Assembly: GCA_018889975.1 (NCBI GenBank)
Contig: CP076546.1
Span: 1,612,001-1,676,000 of the forward strand
Direction of reading: 5' to 3'
Origin: Bacillus sp. NP157
Lineage (GTDB): Bacteria; Pseudomonadota; Gammaproteobacteria; Xanthomonadales; Rhodanobacteraceae
DNA: 64,000 nucleotides
A program made the translations under genes and the position numbers. The notes below the pieces were generated by a model that saw only the letters and a list, made by a program, of their open reading frames with translations, searched no databases and was not told the origin of the DNA. Of this stretch, positions 51,944 to 61,070 are shown in pieces. The first letter of the stretch is position 1. Each line of letters starts with the position of its first letter.

Positions 51944-54900
51944 CGGACGGGACTCCGCTGTCCTGCGTGGCTTGGCGATTCGCGCAGCCCACCGAACGCA
52001 TCGTAAGTCCGGATGCCAGTCACGCCGTCATGCGTCACGATGACCGAACCCTGCGGATCGGTACCAAGCAGCCACGTTGTTCGCACCGCCTGGGCAAGCC
52101 GTGTCTCGGCGATCGCGTTGCCACCCACGCGGATAAATCGCCTCGCTTCACCGTCCGTGGCCTGTTCGTAGGCCAACGCGCCGTCCTCATAGAAACGCCG
52201 TGTGCGTGTCGCTCCTTCGTCGACGATCCATGGACGCCCGCCTGGTCCGTGCTGGTAGCGCCATTCCTTACCTTCGGGCACGGCCATGCTCGAGATTCGC
52301 CCTGCCCCATCCCAGGCGAGCCGCATGCCGCGCCCGTCATCGATGAGGTTGCCGTCGGCGTCATAACGCAGCGACCAGCTTGTTTCTCCAGGCTGGCCGG
52401 CCCGGGTGCGCCGGATGCGCACGGCGCGATCCCGGTCTAACGTGTCGTAGTCGTAGGCCAACGTATCCACAACGCCATTCTTGCGCGTCGTGGTGACCTC
52501 GAGGAGGTTATCGATGGCGTCATGGCTGAAGGCCTGGCGAATGAATGGCTCGCCTTCGTCATCGACGGGAAGTTCGCTATCCGCGGCCGCTTCGATGGCA
52601 TGCACCACGAGCCGCCCGCGCGCGTCGTACTCGAAGGACTCTTCCCGGCGCAGTGTCCCCTCCGGACCATGCCAGCGCTTGGCCGTTACCTTGTTGTCCG
52701 CACGGTAGGCGAGCACGAGCCGACGCACAGCCCTGGCGTCTACCGTCCAGCTCACCTCATCGACACGGCCCAATCCGTCGTAGTGCGCGTCCTGGGCCAA
52801 AGTGGCGCCGTCAGGTCCGTTTGTGGTGCGGCGAGTCGCACGCGAAAGCGCGTCGTATTCAAATGACGTTCGCAGGTCGCCATCGATGACCTCGTCTAGC
52901 CGCCCGAGATCGTCGTAGGCACACTCGCGGACCACGCCATCCTGGCCCACCTTGCCAAGGATCCGGCCGGCTGGCGACAGCGTCGTCGTGCAATGTTTCG
53001 CGTCGCCGTCAGCGGGCTCGACGGTCTGCTCGGTCAGGCGTCCCCGCGCGTCCGGGGTGATGTGCATGACGCCAGCTTCCGCACCCAGCAAGGTTGGCAA
53101 GCCCGTTCGTCGATCGTAGTCGCCACGAGCGATGGTCGGGCCGTGCTCGCCGATCCGGGTATTCAGCAGCTTCTCGCCGAGCCGCCGGTCATATGTCATG
53201 CGTATGTCGGTGCCCGAAGGGCGACGTGTCGATGCGGGGGACAGTTGCCCCGGCACGTACACGTTCACGGTTTCCAGGCTGCCGGACTTTTCTCGTGTAA
53301 TGCGTCCCAGGCCGTCATATTCACGCACGCCGAGGAAAAATTCGCCTGCGGGTGCCTGCGCGACGACGCGAAGCATTTCGGCCCGCGGTTTGCCGCCTTC
53401 GTCGACGTAGGTACGCTGCACCCGGCTGCCGTCCGGGAGCGTTGTTTCGACGAGGCGACCGTCGCTATCCCACGCTTGCAGCGTCTGCCGCGACTGGTCG
53501 TCCCATGCTGCCGTTTGCTCGGTGACGCGCCCCATCCCGTCATAGGTCCAGCGCTCCACGAGACCGCCCGTCGTATGACTGACCTTGCGTCCGGCAGCGT
53601 CGGTGACCGTGCTGGTCGGGCCCTCCGCCAGTCCCCCACCTTCGCGCCACGCGGTGCTGCGCAGGCAGACGCCGTGCCCTTCAACATCGTTCACAAGGCG
53701 CGTCTCACTGAACGACACGCTGCCATCCGGATGCATGACCTGCGCGGCGCGCCCCCAGTCGTCGTAGCTATAGCGCGTCACCAGCTCCATTACCGGATGG
53801 CCAGGCCACTCATCGCGTCCCGTTTCCGCGACCTGCTGGCCGAGCCCGTCGTAGGCGTAGCGCAACGTCGTGAACCATCCCTCCTCGCCCACGGCCTCCG
53901 CCGCGGCGATGTCGAGGCCACGTTCATCGAGCCAGTTTCGACGCCTCACGCCAAGCACGTCGCGGGCTTCGACCCAACGCTCGGTCGTGGATACCTGGTA
54001 GGCCCAGGTCCGGCTCGCTTCGTAATCCGCCATGCCCGGCGAAACGGTTTCGCTCACCATCCGTCCCAGGCTGTCGTAGCCGTAAGCCGTCTTCACAAAC
54101 ATGCTTTCCGTCGCCGTGACCAGGCCACTAACGAGGGCGAGCGTTTCGCTGGACGTCGATTCCAGACCGTCGTGGGTACGCAGGGTCTTCTTCGTCGTCC
54201 ACCCGACCGGCCCCAGCGAATAATCGATCGTCGCTTGGGCGTCGCCCCACGGCTTGCGAAGGATCTCCGAGGCAAGGCACCCGTGTGCCAGGCTTCCGTC
54301 GGTCACGTACGTCCGGTCGAGTTGCGAACGCTGCCGCTCCCCTTTCGCATCGCTGACCCATTCGGCTTCCGTGAAGCACTGGACGTAACGCCGTGTCCCA
54401 TCGCGAACAGGTACTGTGTCGTACCGGTAGTAGGTGGACACGACAGGGCCACCACCCGGGCCGGGCGATACCGTGTGCTGTCTGAGCCGGCGGACGATAC
54501 CCATTGGGTCGGGCGGGCAAAGCCATTCACCGCTGTGGTCGCGGAAGCCTTCGGCGGGATAGTGCGTCGATATCTCCCGGACACCGCTCGCGCTGTCGAA
54601 CTTCGACGTCACATTGCCCCGGTCGTCGTAGTCGGTTTCCGTATACGTCTCAAGCACGATTCCGGGGTCATCAGCATGCCATTGCCGGGTCGTTTGCCGG
54701 TGGGGCAGCTGGAAATCAGGCGGTTGGTCGGCAAACGGCTTGCCGGGCAGATCGCCGTAACGCATCGTGACTTCGCTCGTGACCTTCCCGCGGGTGGTGG
54801 TTTCTTTGGTCAGCAGATGGAACTGGTTGAAGTCGCGCCGCGTGACGATAACCGGCTTCCCCTCGTTGTACTGCGTTTCCTCTGCCCAGTACGTAAACGA

Positions 54901-55950
54901 TCCCTGGCCGATCAGATGGATCAGCTGGTCGCGCGCAGCCACCCAGTTGGCAACGATGTCGAATCCCGAGAAGTTCGTGCGCGAGAAGCGATAGTGAGTC
55001 TCGCCGAGCGCTACGGAAGGCTCGCTAACGCTCGCGATCCGGTGCTGGGTCACGATCGGCATGTGGGTCAGGGGCCCGCCCTTCGGCAATGCGAGACCGG
55101 CATCGTCATAGACCATCGTTTCGACGAGCCCCGTCGGGCTCACGAGCCGTCGGATGAGGAACACAGGGATCGGCGCATTTGCCTGGCGATAGTCAAATGT
55201 CCATGTGGCCCTTTCCTCGGCGATGACCGACTCCGCGTTGGCTGCGGCCAGCGTGGGCAGCTCGATCCGGACCAGCCGGTTGCCTTCGCGGATGAAACGC
55301 AGTGTGACCGGCTCGTCTTGCCCCATGTGCAGGGACACGTCGGTCTGGTTGGCACCGTTATAGTCAATCGATAGCAGTTCGACGCCGCTGTCGTCCCTGA
55401 CGTTGCCGAGGCCAAATCCCCCGCGCGGTAGTGGAACCCATCCGAGAGTGAGGCTATCGCCCGCCGGGTTGACCAGACGGTGCGTGCGAAGGACTTCTCC
55501 GCGGTTTCCCGGTAACGCCAGTTCTTCCGTATGGCCGGAGATATGCGAAAGCGTGGCCGTGATGATGTTGGGGCCAGGCGTGAGGATGAATGTTTCGAGC
55601 TTGCGATCCTCGAACGTCACCAGCTGGCCGGGTATCATTGCGTGCGCCTTGAACGACTCGCCGCTATCAAGGGCAAGCATTCGGGTCGACCGATCAAGCG
55701 TGCTCGTCCGCAGTGACCATCCCTGACCAAACCCTTCGTCCACGCTCGACAGTGCGTCGTACCCCAGGTGAAACGTGAACGATGGGCCGCGCAGCGTATT
55801 GCCTTCCCCGCATTGCAGGTCGACGCTGACGATGTACGTGCCGGTACGTGGATCCACGCGACCTGCCACGTGGCTGAAGAAGTTCAGTGCCGTCGAGTGC
55901 GTGCCGCCCGACGGTGCCGCTGGCAGTGACGTTCCTTGTTCAGGTGGCAT
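51940..55950 (-). CDS. RHS repeat shell protein ending before the tip
   Basis: A 1336-residue protein from ATG 55950 (GGAGGG upstream). The N-terminal part (NFFSHVAGRVDPRTGTYIVS, LGYDALSSVDEGFGQGWSL) is the Pseudomonas/Burkholderia-type RHS start. Many YD repeats follow, such as YDGLGQQVAETGRDEWPG, YDDWGRAAQVMHPDGS, YDGMGRVTEQTA and YDDLGRLDEVIDGDLRTSFE. The frame stops at YDAFGGLRESPSHAGQRSPV-R, in the middle of the RHS-associated core, and the next gene continues the core. No PAAR, VgrG-binding or signal sequence was seen, so the export route is unknown. RHS repeats build a hollow shell around a C-terminal cargo in related toxins. Confidence 0.9.
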   Translation of the reverse strand: MPPEQGTSLPAAPSGGTHSTALNFFSHVAGRVDPRTGTYIVSVDLQCGEGNTLRGPSFTFHLGYDALSSVDEGFGQGWSLRTSTLDRSTRMLALDSGESFKAHAMIPGQLVTFEDRKLETFILTPGPNIITATLSHISGHTEELALPGNRGEVLRTHRLVNPAGDSLTLGWVPLPRGGFGLGNVRDDSGVELLSIDYNGANQTDVSLHMGQDEPVTLRFIREGNRLVRIELPTLAAANAESVIAEERATWTFDYRQANAPIPVFLIRRLVSPTGLVETMVYDDAGLALPKGGPLTHMPIVTQHRIASVSEPSVALGETHYRFSRTNFSGFDIVANWVAARDQLIHLIGQGSFTYWAEETQYNEGKPVIVTRRDFNQFHLLTKETTTRGKVTSEVTMRYGDLPGKPFADQPPDFQLPHRQTTRQWHADDPGIVLETYTETDYDDRGNVTSKFDSASGVREISTHYPAEGFRDHSGEWLCPPDPMGIVRRLRQHTVSPGPGGGPVVSTYYRYDTVPVRDGTRRYVQCFTEAEWVSDAKGERQRSQLDRTYVTDGSLAHGCLASEILRKPWGDAQATIDYSLGPVGWTTKKTLRTHDGLESTSSETLALVSGLVTATESMFVKTAYGYDSLGRMVSETVSPGMADYEASRTWAYQVSTTERWVEARDVLGVRRRNWLDERGLDIAAAEAVGEEGWFTTLRYAYDGLGQQVAETGRDEWPGHPVMELVTRYSYDDWGRAAQVMHPDGSVSFSETRLVNDVEGHGVCLRSTAWREGGGLAEGPTSTVTDAAGRKVSHTTGGLVERWTYDGMGRVTEQTAAWDDQSRQTLQAWDSDGRLVETTLPDGSRVQRTYVDEGGKPRAEMLRVVAQAPAGEFFLGVREYDGLGRITREKSGSLETVNVYVPGQLSPASTRRPSGTDIRMTYDRRLGEKLLNTRIGEHGPTIARGDYDRRTGLPTLLGAEAGVMHITPDARGRLTEQTVEPADGDAKHCTTTLSPAGRILGKVGQDGVVRECAYDDLGRLDEVIDGDLRTSFEYDALSRATRRTTNGPDGATLAQDAHYDGLGRVDEVSWTVDARAVRRLVLAYRADNKVTAKRWHGPEGTLRREESFEYDARGRLVVHAIEAAADSELPVDDEGEPFIRQAFSHDAIDNLLEVTTTRKNGVVDTLAYDYDTLDRDRAVRIRRTRAGQPGETSWSLRYDADGNLIDDGRGMRLAWDGAGRISSMAVPEGKEWRYQHGPGGRPWIVDEGATRTRRFYEDGALAYEQATDGEARRFIRVGGNAIAETRLAQAVRTTWLLGTDPQGSVIVTHDGVTGIRTYDAFGGLRESPSHAGQRSPVR

Positions 55951-55974
55951 CGTGTGCCCTCCCTGGGCGAGCGT

Positions 55975-58101
55975 TTACACAAACTCGAAGTCTTCCCGAG
56001 TGCCTGCTTTGAACTGCAACGTCAGGTTGTGCTCCGTACCGTAACCGTCGAGCAACGTTACCGCCATGCGATCACGCGGTAGTTTCTCATTACCCGCCAT
56101 GGGCACGCCGACACGGCCACATAGCACAAGCACACTACTGTAAAGCTGCGGACGATCCAGCTGTTTCGGCACACTCATCAGGGCCGCTACACCCGCGTCA
56201 CAGTGGATATCCCTGGAATCTGGCTGCGCATACGCCAGGGCGCAAGGGTTGGTGTCACCCGGCATCAACGTTTGCCAGTGCACAACGCCTGCCGGGTTGC
56301 ATGACAACCTCTTGATCGACGGCCCGAAGCCCGTGCGGGGCTGGATGGTCATTACACCAGCCCTGTTGTAAACCGCCTCGTCGATGTCTTCCGCCGTATG
56401 TGGCAGCTCGTACCAGCCGATGTCGATTTCGCTACCGCTGTATCGAAGTGGAATCTCCTGCGTGATATCGATGCCCAGACGCACGTCATAGCTCGGGTCG
56501 GGACGTGCCGCCTCGCCCGGCGGGGTCACATGGCCCGTACTGGCATAAATCGTGCCGTTCCGGCCCTGTATGCTGAAGGCAAGGCGCAAGGGGATCCCGT
56601 GAGCCGCGGCATCGACCGAGATAAAGAAGTACCGCGTGTCCGACGCGATGGACTCCGACGCAGTGAAAGAACCGGGATACCTGGCGTAACCTGCGTCGTG
56701 GTGCTGCGCCGCCCAGCCTACGTCGCCTCCTGTCCATGCCGTATCGGTGAAAGGCACCGGCTCCCTTGAGTCATGGTCGAGGAAGCGTAACGATGCCCAT
56801 TCTTCTTCGGTCAATGAGGTGTCGACACCGCCGAGCCTGGCTTCGACAGTGATGCCAACCCTGACCTGTTGCCGACCATTCGCGTAAAGGCGAGTCTGTT
56901 GTAGCTGGATACCGAGGCTGTCGACCGAAAAGACATCGCTACTGATCGCCGCTACACTGGAGTGAGAGTCGATCGCAAGGTAGTTGAAACCATTGCCACC
57001 GATCAGGAACAGGCGAATCTTGTGATCATTGCCAAACTCGTCTCGCAAGAGCAAATCGGCGGATCGTCTGGACGGCAGACGCGCCACGTTACGGTCGTAT
57101 ATCTGCAAGTGTTCGTCGCTGAGAACCATGCCGATGACGAGGGCCGAGGTGTCGTGTGTATTGCTGACCGCATACTCGTCCATGAGCTCCGGTATGCTCC
57201 ATCGAAAAGCGTGACTGGCACCGGCAAGGAGGCAGCCAAGCGAATCGGAGTATCCAACTATCTTGCTTCGCGGCTGATACACATAAGTGATGCACCATTC
57301 CGCACCGCTCGGCGCCTTGCCCTCATCGTTCCAGAGACTGAACTTTGCAAGTCCCCCATCGGACATCGAAACCCAGTGAAATACGGTCTTCTCATACGTT
57401 AGAGTGATTAGTTGCTCATACGATCGCAGGCTATTGTTGGAACCTTTGACGCGCGTATCCAGTAACCTGTGCCGATCATCGGACCATTTTCGGCCGTAGT
57501 AGGCGATGTCAGGCTGATTGAACTTCGTGCCGATGATATTCACGGACGAGTTGAACTTCCCGAATCCGTCGCCGCGATCGCTACCTTCCTCGATGCCTGG
57601 TAGATCCCAATTGGTGGACGCGATTACGCTACCGTTCTCGTCGATGAACGCGACGGCGACACGCAGCGATTCGGCGACTTCCGTCATCACCCAGAAATCG
57701 AAAACCTGCGTTCCCGTTGCTCGCACGCCAACATCCTTCACGCGCCTTTCGTCCGCCTCGCCCGCCGCCATCGGGGCAGCAAACGTCATTACCAGGTTCT
57801 CGTTCCACACGTACGGCGACGGTATCTTCCAGACCTTCCAGGCGGTGTACTTTCCTGAGCCCAGAAGATTGCCACCGGAGTATGAGATCAGTTTAAAGCT
57901 ATTGAAAATCTCGGCCGGGGTGAGCTCGCGAGGCATGCCGTTCTCGACCGCCAGAAACTCCACCCTGATCTTGCACGCCTGGCGCCCATTACTGAATATG
58001 TAGAACTTGGGCCGCACATATTCCGAGCCTTCGCGAAAAATGCGGAGGAAATTGAAGCTCACGCCACTCAACGGCGTTGCCAGCGTCGTGTCACGTTGCA
58101 T
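55975..58101 (-). CDS. RHS-associated modular protein of unknown function
   Basis: A 708-residue protein from ATG 58101 (AAGGAAGGGAG upstream), directly before the RHS shell gene (24-base gap). It has two related halves: VRPKFYIFSNGRQACKIRVE near the N-terminus and QQTRLYANGRQQVRVGITVE near residue 430. Each starts a beta-rich module with a following LT-E-E/LTPAE region. It ends MAVTLLDGYGTEHNLTLQFK. No signal peptide or enzymatic motif. Similar proteins stand upstream of RHS genes in Pseudomonas, as I recall. The coding sequence is visibly AT-richer than the core genome, hinting at transfer. Confidence 0.72.
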   Translation of the reverse strand: MQRDTTLATPLSGVSFNFLRIFREGSEYVRPKFYIFSNGRQACKIRVEFLAVENGMPRELTPAEIFNSFKLISYSGGNLLGSGKYTAWKVWKIPSPYVWNENLVMTFAAPMAAGEADERRVKDVGVRATGTQVFDFWVMTEVAESLRVAVAFIDENGSVIASTNWDLPGIEEGSDRGDGFGKFNSSVNIIGTKFNQPDIAYYGRKWSDDRHRLLDTRVKGSNNSLRSYEQLITLTYEKTVFHWVSMSDGGLAKFSLWNDEGKAPSGAEWCITYVYQPRSKIVGYSDSLGCLLAGASHAFRWSIPELMDEYAVSNTHDTSALVIGMVLSDEHLQIYDRNVARLPSRRSADLLLRDEFGNDHKIRLFLIGGNGFNYLAIDSHSSVAAISSDVFSVDSLGIQLQQTRLYANGRQQVRVGITVEARLGGVDTSLTEEEWASLRFLDHDSREPVPFTDTAWTGGDVGWAAQHHDAGYARYPGSFTASESIASDTRYFFISVDAAAHGIPLRLAFSIQGRNGTIYASTGHVTPPGEAARPDPSYDVRLGIDITQEIPLRYSGSEIDIGWYELPHTAEDIDEAVYNRAGVMTIQPRTGFGPSIKRLSCNPAGVVHWQTLMPGDTNPCALAYAQPDSRDIHCDAGVAALMSVPKQLDRPQLYSSVLVLCGRVGVPMAGNEKLPRDRMAVTLLDGYGTEHNLTLQFKAGTREDFEFV

Positions 58102-58246
58102 CCCGATACTCCCTTCCTTGCGAGATACGCTCAACTTACGCCGCCACATGAGGCAGCGCGCGGCTGGCCGAACGCTGAGGAATAAATTCGCCATGCTTTC
58201 CCGGCACCGGATCTTCAAGTGCCCGAAAGCGATGGAAATCGGTCCT

Positions 58247-58939
58247 CTACCGCAGCACTCGCCAGGCTTTCAACTCGCTGCCACCCAGGTGAAACGTGAT
58301 CACCTGCCGCATCATTCGCCGCAAAGCGGACAGACCGGCTGCGTCGGGGGGCACGTCGTTCGCCAGCGCGAGAAGGTCCGACCCACGCAACGCACGCGGA
58401 TCACCCGGCCGCCCCGGCAACGCACCGGACTCCGGATCGTAGAAATACGTAGCGCCGGGGTCCAGCGGCTCGCCATCCAGCGCATCCACGTCCACCTGCA
58501 GCGCATAGCCCAGCGCATCGAGCATGTCGCGCTCGAATCGCCGCAGCGTCCACGCCAGCGGCTCGCCCGCGGCCATGCGCCTGAGCGTCCGTTCGTAGTG
58601 GTCGAAGAGTTCGGGATTGGGGTCCTGGCGGCCGGTGAGGCGGACGACCAGTTCGTTCAGGTAGAGCCCGGCCAGGCCGGCGTCGCCGGTGAGGCGCAAC
58701 GGCGTGCCGATGGGCTCCGCGGATCGCAGCGTCGCCAGTTCACCCTTGAGGATGAGATCGAGGGCAAGGGCCTGGAAGGGTTCGAGCTGCGCTCGTTGCG
58801 AGCGCGCCCGCTCGTTGCGTACCCCGCGGGCGACCACGCCGAGGCGGCCGTGGTCACGGCTGAGGCATTCCACCAGCAGCGAGGTCTCGCGGTAGGGCCG
58901 CGCATGCAGGACGAAGGCATGTTGCTGTTCGACGCGCAT
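58247..58939 (-). CDS. recO: DNA repair protein RecO
   Basis: A 230-residue protein with RecO landmarks: an N-terminal OB-fold (AFVLHARPYRETSLLVECLS, GRLGVVARGVR), LYLNELVVRLTGRQDPNPEL and the RFERDMLDALGY helical region. It mediates RecA loading in the RecFOR pathway. It is the last gene of the rnc-era-recO run, 21 bases after era. Zinc-binding cysteines found in some RecOs are absent. Confidence 0.93.
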   Translation of the reverse strand: MRVEQQHAFVLHARPYRETSLLVECLSRDHGRLGVVARGVRNERARSQRAQLEPFQALALDLILKGELATLRSAEPIGTPLRLTGDAGLAGLYLNELVVRLTGRQDPNPELFDHYERTLRRMAAGEPLAWTLRRFERDMLDALGYALQVDVDALDGEPLDPGATYFYDPESGALPGRPGDPRALRGSDLLALANDVPPDAAGLSALRRMMRQVITFHLGGSELKAWRVLR

Positions 58940-58960
58940 GCGCTGGCGCCCCCGGACGGC

Positions 58961-59893
58961 TTATTCGTAACCGAAACGCTTGAGCAGGTTCTCGTCGTCG
59001 GCCCAGCCTTCGCGCACCTTCACCCACAGCTTCAGGAAGACCTTCCGCTCGAACAGGGTTTCCATGGCGCGGCGCGCCGAGGTGCCGATCGCCTTGAGCT
59101 GCGCACCACCGTTGCCGATCACGATGGCCTTCTGGCCGTCGCGCTCGACCCAGATCACCGCATGCACTTCGGCCATGCCGTCCGGGCGATCGTGGAAGCC
59201 TTCGATCTCCACGGTGGTGGCGTACGGCAGTTCCTGGTCGAGGCGAAGCATCAGCTGCTCACGGACCATTTCCGCGGCGAGGAAGCGTTCGCTGCGGTCG
59301 GTGATCTCGTCTTCGCCGTAGACCGCCGGCTGCTGCGGCAGGCGCGTCATGATGCCCTTCTCGAGCCCTTCCAGGCCCTTGGACTTCAGCGCGCTGACGT
59401 AATAGACCTCGTCGAACGGATGCTTCTGCATCAGGTCGGCGACGAACGGCAACATGGCCGTCTTGTCCTTCTGCAGGTCGACCTTGTTGATCGCAAGCAG
59501 CTTGGGCATGCCTTCCTGCTCGGCGAGCGCCTGGTACATGGCGGCGTCTTCGTCGGTCCAGCGACCGGCTTCGATCACCTGCACGCCGAGGTCGACCTCG
59601 GTGACGGCGGCACGCGCGGCACGGTTGAGGCTGCGGTTCATGGCGCGCTTGGCACCCCGATGCAGGCCCGGCGTGTCGACGTAGAGGATCTGCCCTTCCG
59701 GCTTGGTCGCGATGCCGAGGATGCGGTGGCGGGTCGTCTGCGGGCGATGGCTGACGATGCTCAGGCGCACGCCGATCATGGCGTTCAGCAGCGTGGACTT
59801 GCCCACGTTGGGCCGACCGACCAGGGCGACGTAGCCACAGCGGAAGTCGTCGTTGACGGGGGACTCGGTGGTTTCGGTATCGATATCATTCAT
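58961..59893 (-). CDS. era: GTPase Era
   Basis: A 310-residue ribosome-assembly GTPase from ATG 59893, overlapping the rnc stop (ATGA). G1 [17 protein letters not shown], the switch region [12 protein letters not shown]3 YVDTPG, G4 NKVD and G5 SALKSKG are all present. The C-terminal KH domain ([20 protein letters not shown]) binds the 3' end of 16S rRNA. Operon order rnc-era-recO is conserved across Proteobacteria. Confidence 0.96.
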   Translation of the reverse strand: MNDIDTETTESPVNDDFRCGYVALVGRPNVGKSTLLNAMIGVRLSIVSHRPQTTRHRILGIATKPEGQILYVDTPGLHRGAKRAMNRSLNRAARAAVTEVDLGVQVIEAGRWTDEDAAMYQALAEQEGMPKLLAINKVDLQKDKTAMLPFVADLMQKHPFDEVYYVSALKSKGLEGLEKGIMTRLPQQPAVYGEDEITDRSERFLAAEMVREQLMLRLDQELPYATTVEIEGFHDRPDGMAEVHAVIWVERDGQKAIVIGNGGAQLKAIGTSARRAMETLFERKVFLKLWVKVREGWADDENLLKRFGYE

Positions 59894-60543
59894 GGCTTGG
59901 TTTCCAGCAGCCGGCGGAGCACCGCCTCGGCGGCATCCTGTTCGGCGGCGCGCCGGCTGCCTCCGCGCCCTTCGGTGCGGATGGCTTCCGGTTGTTCGAT
60001 GGCACAGCACACGTCGAAGACCTTGGCATGGTCCTCCCCGTAGCTGTCGGTAAGTTCATAGGTGGGCAGCGGCAAGCCCCTGCCCTGCAACCATTCCTGC
60101 AGGCGCGTCTTGGCGTCCTTGCTGGAGCGTTTCAGTTCTCCCACGCGTGGCGTGAAGAGCCTGCGCACGACCTGGCGACAGGCATCGTAGCCGTCGTCGA
60201 GGTAGACGGCGGCCACCATGGCTTCGAAAGCATCGGCCAGGATGGAATCGCGGCGAAAACCGCCGCTTTTCAGTTCACCCGGGCCGAGTTTGAGGCGATC
60301 GCCGAGGTCGAGGTCGCGCGCGACGACGGCGAGCGCCTGGCCGTTGACCAGCTGCGAGCGCAGGCGCGAAAGCTCGCCTTCGCTCGCATACGGATGCACC
60401 TCGAACAGCAGCTCGGCGACCATGACGCCCAACAGGGCGTCGCCAAGGAATTCCATCCGTTCGTTGTTCGGCTTCCCGGCGCTGCGGTGGGTCAGTGCCA
60501 GGGTCGCGAGCGCAGGATCACGAAAACGGTGCGGGAATTCCAC
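59890..60543 (-). CDS. rnc: ribonuclease III
   Basis: A 217-residue double-strand RNase. The signature [20 protein letters not shown] holds the catalytic acidic residues, with [16 protein letters not shown] the second acidic cluster. The C-terminal dsRNA-binding domain has [20 protein letters not shown] and [18 protein letters not shown]. It processes rRNA precursors. In E. coli it also cleaves its own mRNA leader; a nested hairpin upstream of the operon here (60973-61018) is a candidate for the same control. Confidence 0.96.
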   Translation of the reverse strand: MEFPHRFRDPALATLALTHRSAGKPNNERMEFLGDALLGVMVAELLFEVHPYASEGELSRLRSQLVNGQALAVVARDLDLGDRLKLGPGELKSGGFRRDSILADAFEAMVAAVYLDDGYDACRQVVRRLFTPRVGELKRSSKDAKTRLQEWLQGRGLPLPTYELTDSYGEDHAKVFDVCCAIEQPEAIRTEGRGGSRRAAEQDAAEAVLRRLLETKP

Positions 60544-60552
60544 GGAACCTCA

Positions 60553-60930
60553 TTACCCAGCGGCGACGCTGCGGAGCGGCACCGACTTCTCGAAATGAAG
60601 CAGGAAGTCGATGTTGTAAAGAAACGGGATGCGCTTGTCGTAGGCGACGCGCATCTCGCTAGCGTTGTTCGTGCGGACGATTGTTACGTCCTTCGGCTTG
60701 ATCGTGGAGTCGTCCACGTACTGGAAGCTCATCTTGAAGGCGAGCTGGCGGCGAACCTGCTCGACATCGTCATTGCCGCCCTCGGTCGACATCTGGTTCA
60801 TGGCTTTCACCACGCCAAAGTACTCGATGTACGACGGCACCAGCTTCATCGCCATGTAGGCGAAGAAGCCCAGCACGAGGAGAAGAATGGCGAAACCGAT
60901 GAGCGTGATGCCCGACTGCCTGGATTTCAT
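60553..60930 (-). CDS. DUF4845 membrane protein
   Basis: A 125-residue protein from ATG 60930. It begins MKSRQSGITLIGFAILLLVL, a single N-terminal helix with a pilin-like look, and a short periplasmic domain follows (MKLVPSYIEYFGVVKAMNQ, FQYVDDSTIKPKDVTIVR). DUF4845 genes sit between lepB and rnc in many gammaproteobacteria, exactly as here. Function unknown. Nine bases separate it from rnc. Confidence 0.88.
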   Translation of the reverse strand: MKSRQSGITLIGFAILLLVLGFFAYMAMKLVPSYIEYFGVVKAMNQMSTEGGNDDVEQVRRQLAFKMSFQYVDDSTIKPKDVTIVRTNNASEMRVAYDKRIPFLYNIDFLLHFEKSVPLRSVAAG

Positions 60931-60972
60931 GTTCTTGGCCCTGCCGCGCGAGGCGGCTCCCCTGTTTGATTC

Positions 60973-61018
60973 GGTAATTACCCACGGGGCACACACGTGC
61001 CCCGCAGCGGAGATTACC
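60973..61018 (-). promoter_or_regulatory. nested hairpin upstream of DUF4845-rnc-era-recO
   Basis: Inner stem CGGGGCAC-ACAC-GTGCCCCG (60985-61004, 8 bp, perfect) is enclosed by an outer stem GGTAAT/ATTACC (60973-60978 with 61013-61018), joined by unpaired 6- and 8-base segments. No T-run follows on the minus strand, so it is not a standard terminator. Its place between lepB and the rnc operon suggests RNA processing or control. Confidence 0.55.
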
Positions 61019-61070
61019 TTGTCCGGCGCAGGGTGCAACGCCCGGTGCCGTGACGGGGGCCACCGTTCGG

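Noticed and set aside
52993-55374. Long open frame antisense to the RHS shell gene (about 793 codons)
   Set aside because: The RHS frame on the other strand has clear YD repeats; this frame has shadow-like composition and no ribosome site or motif.
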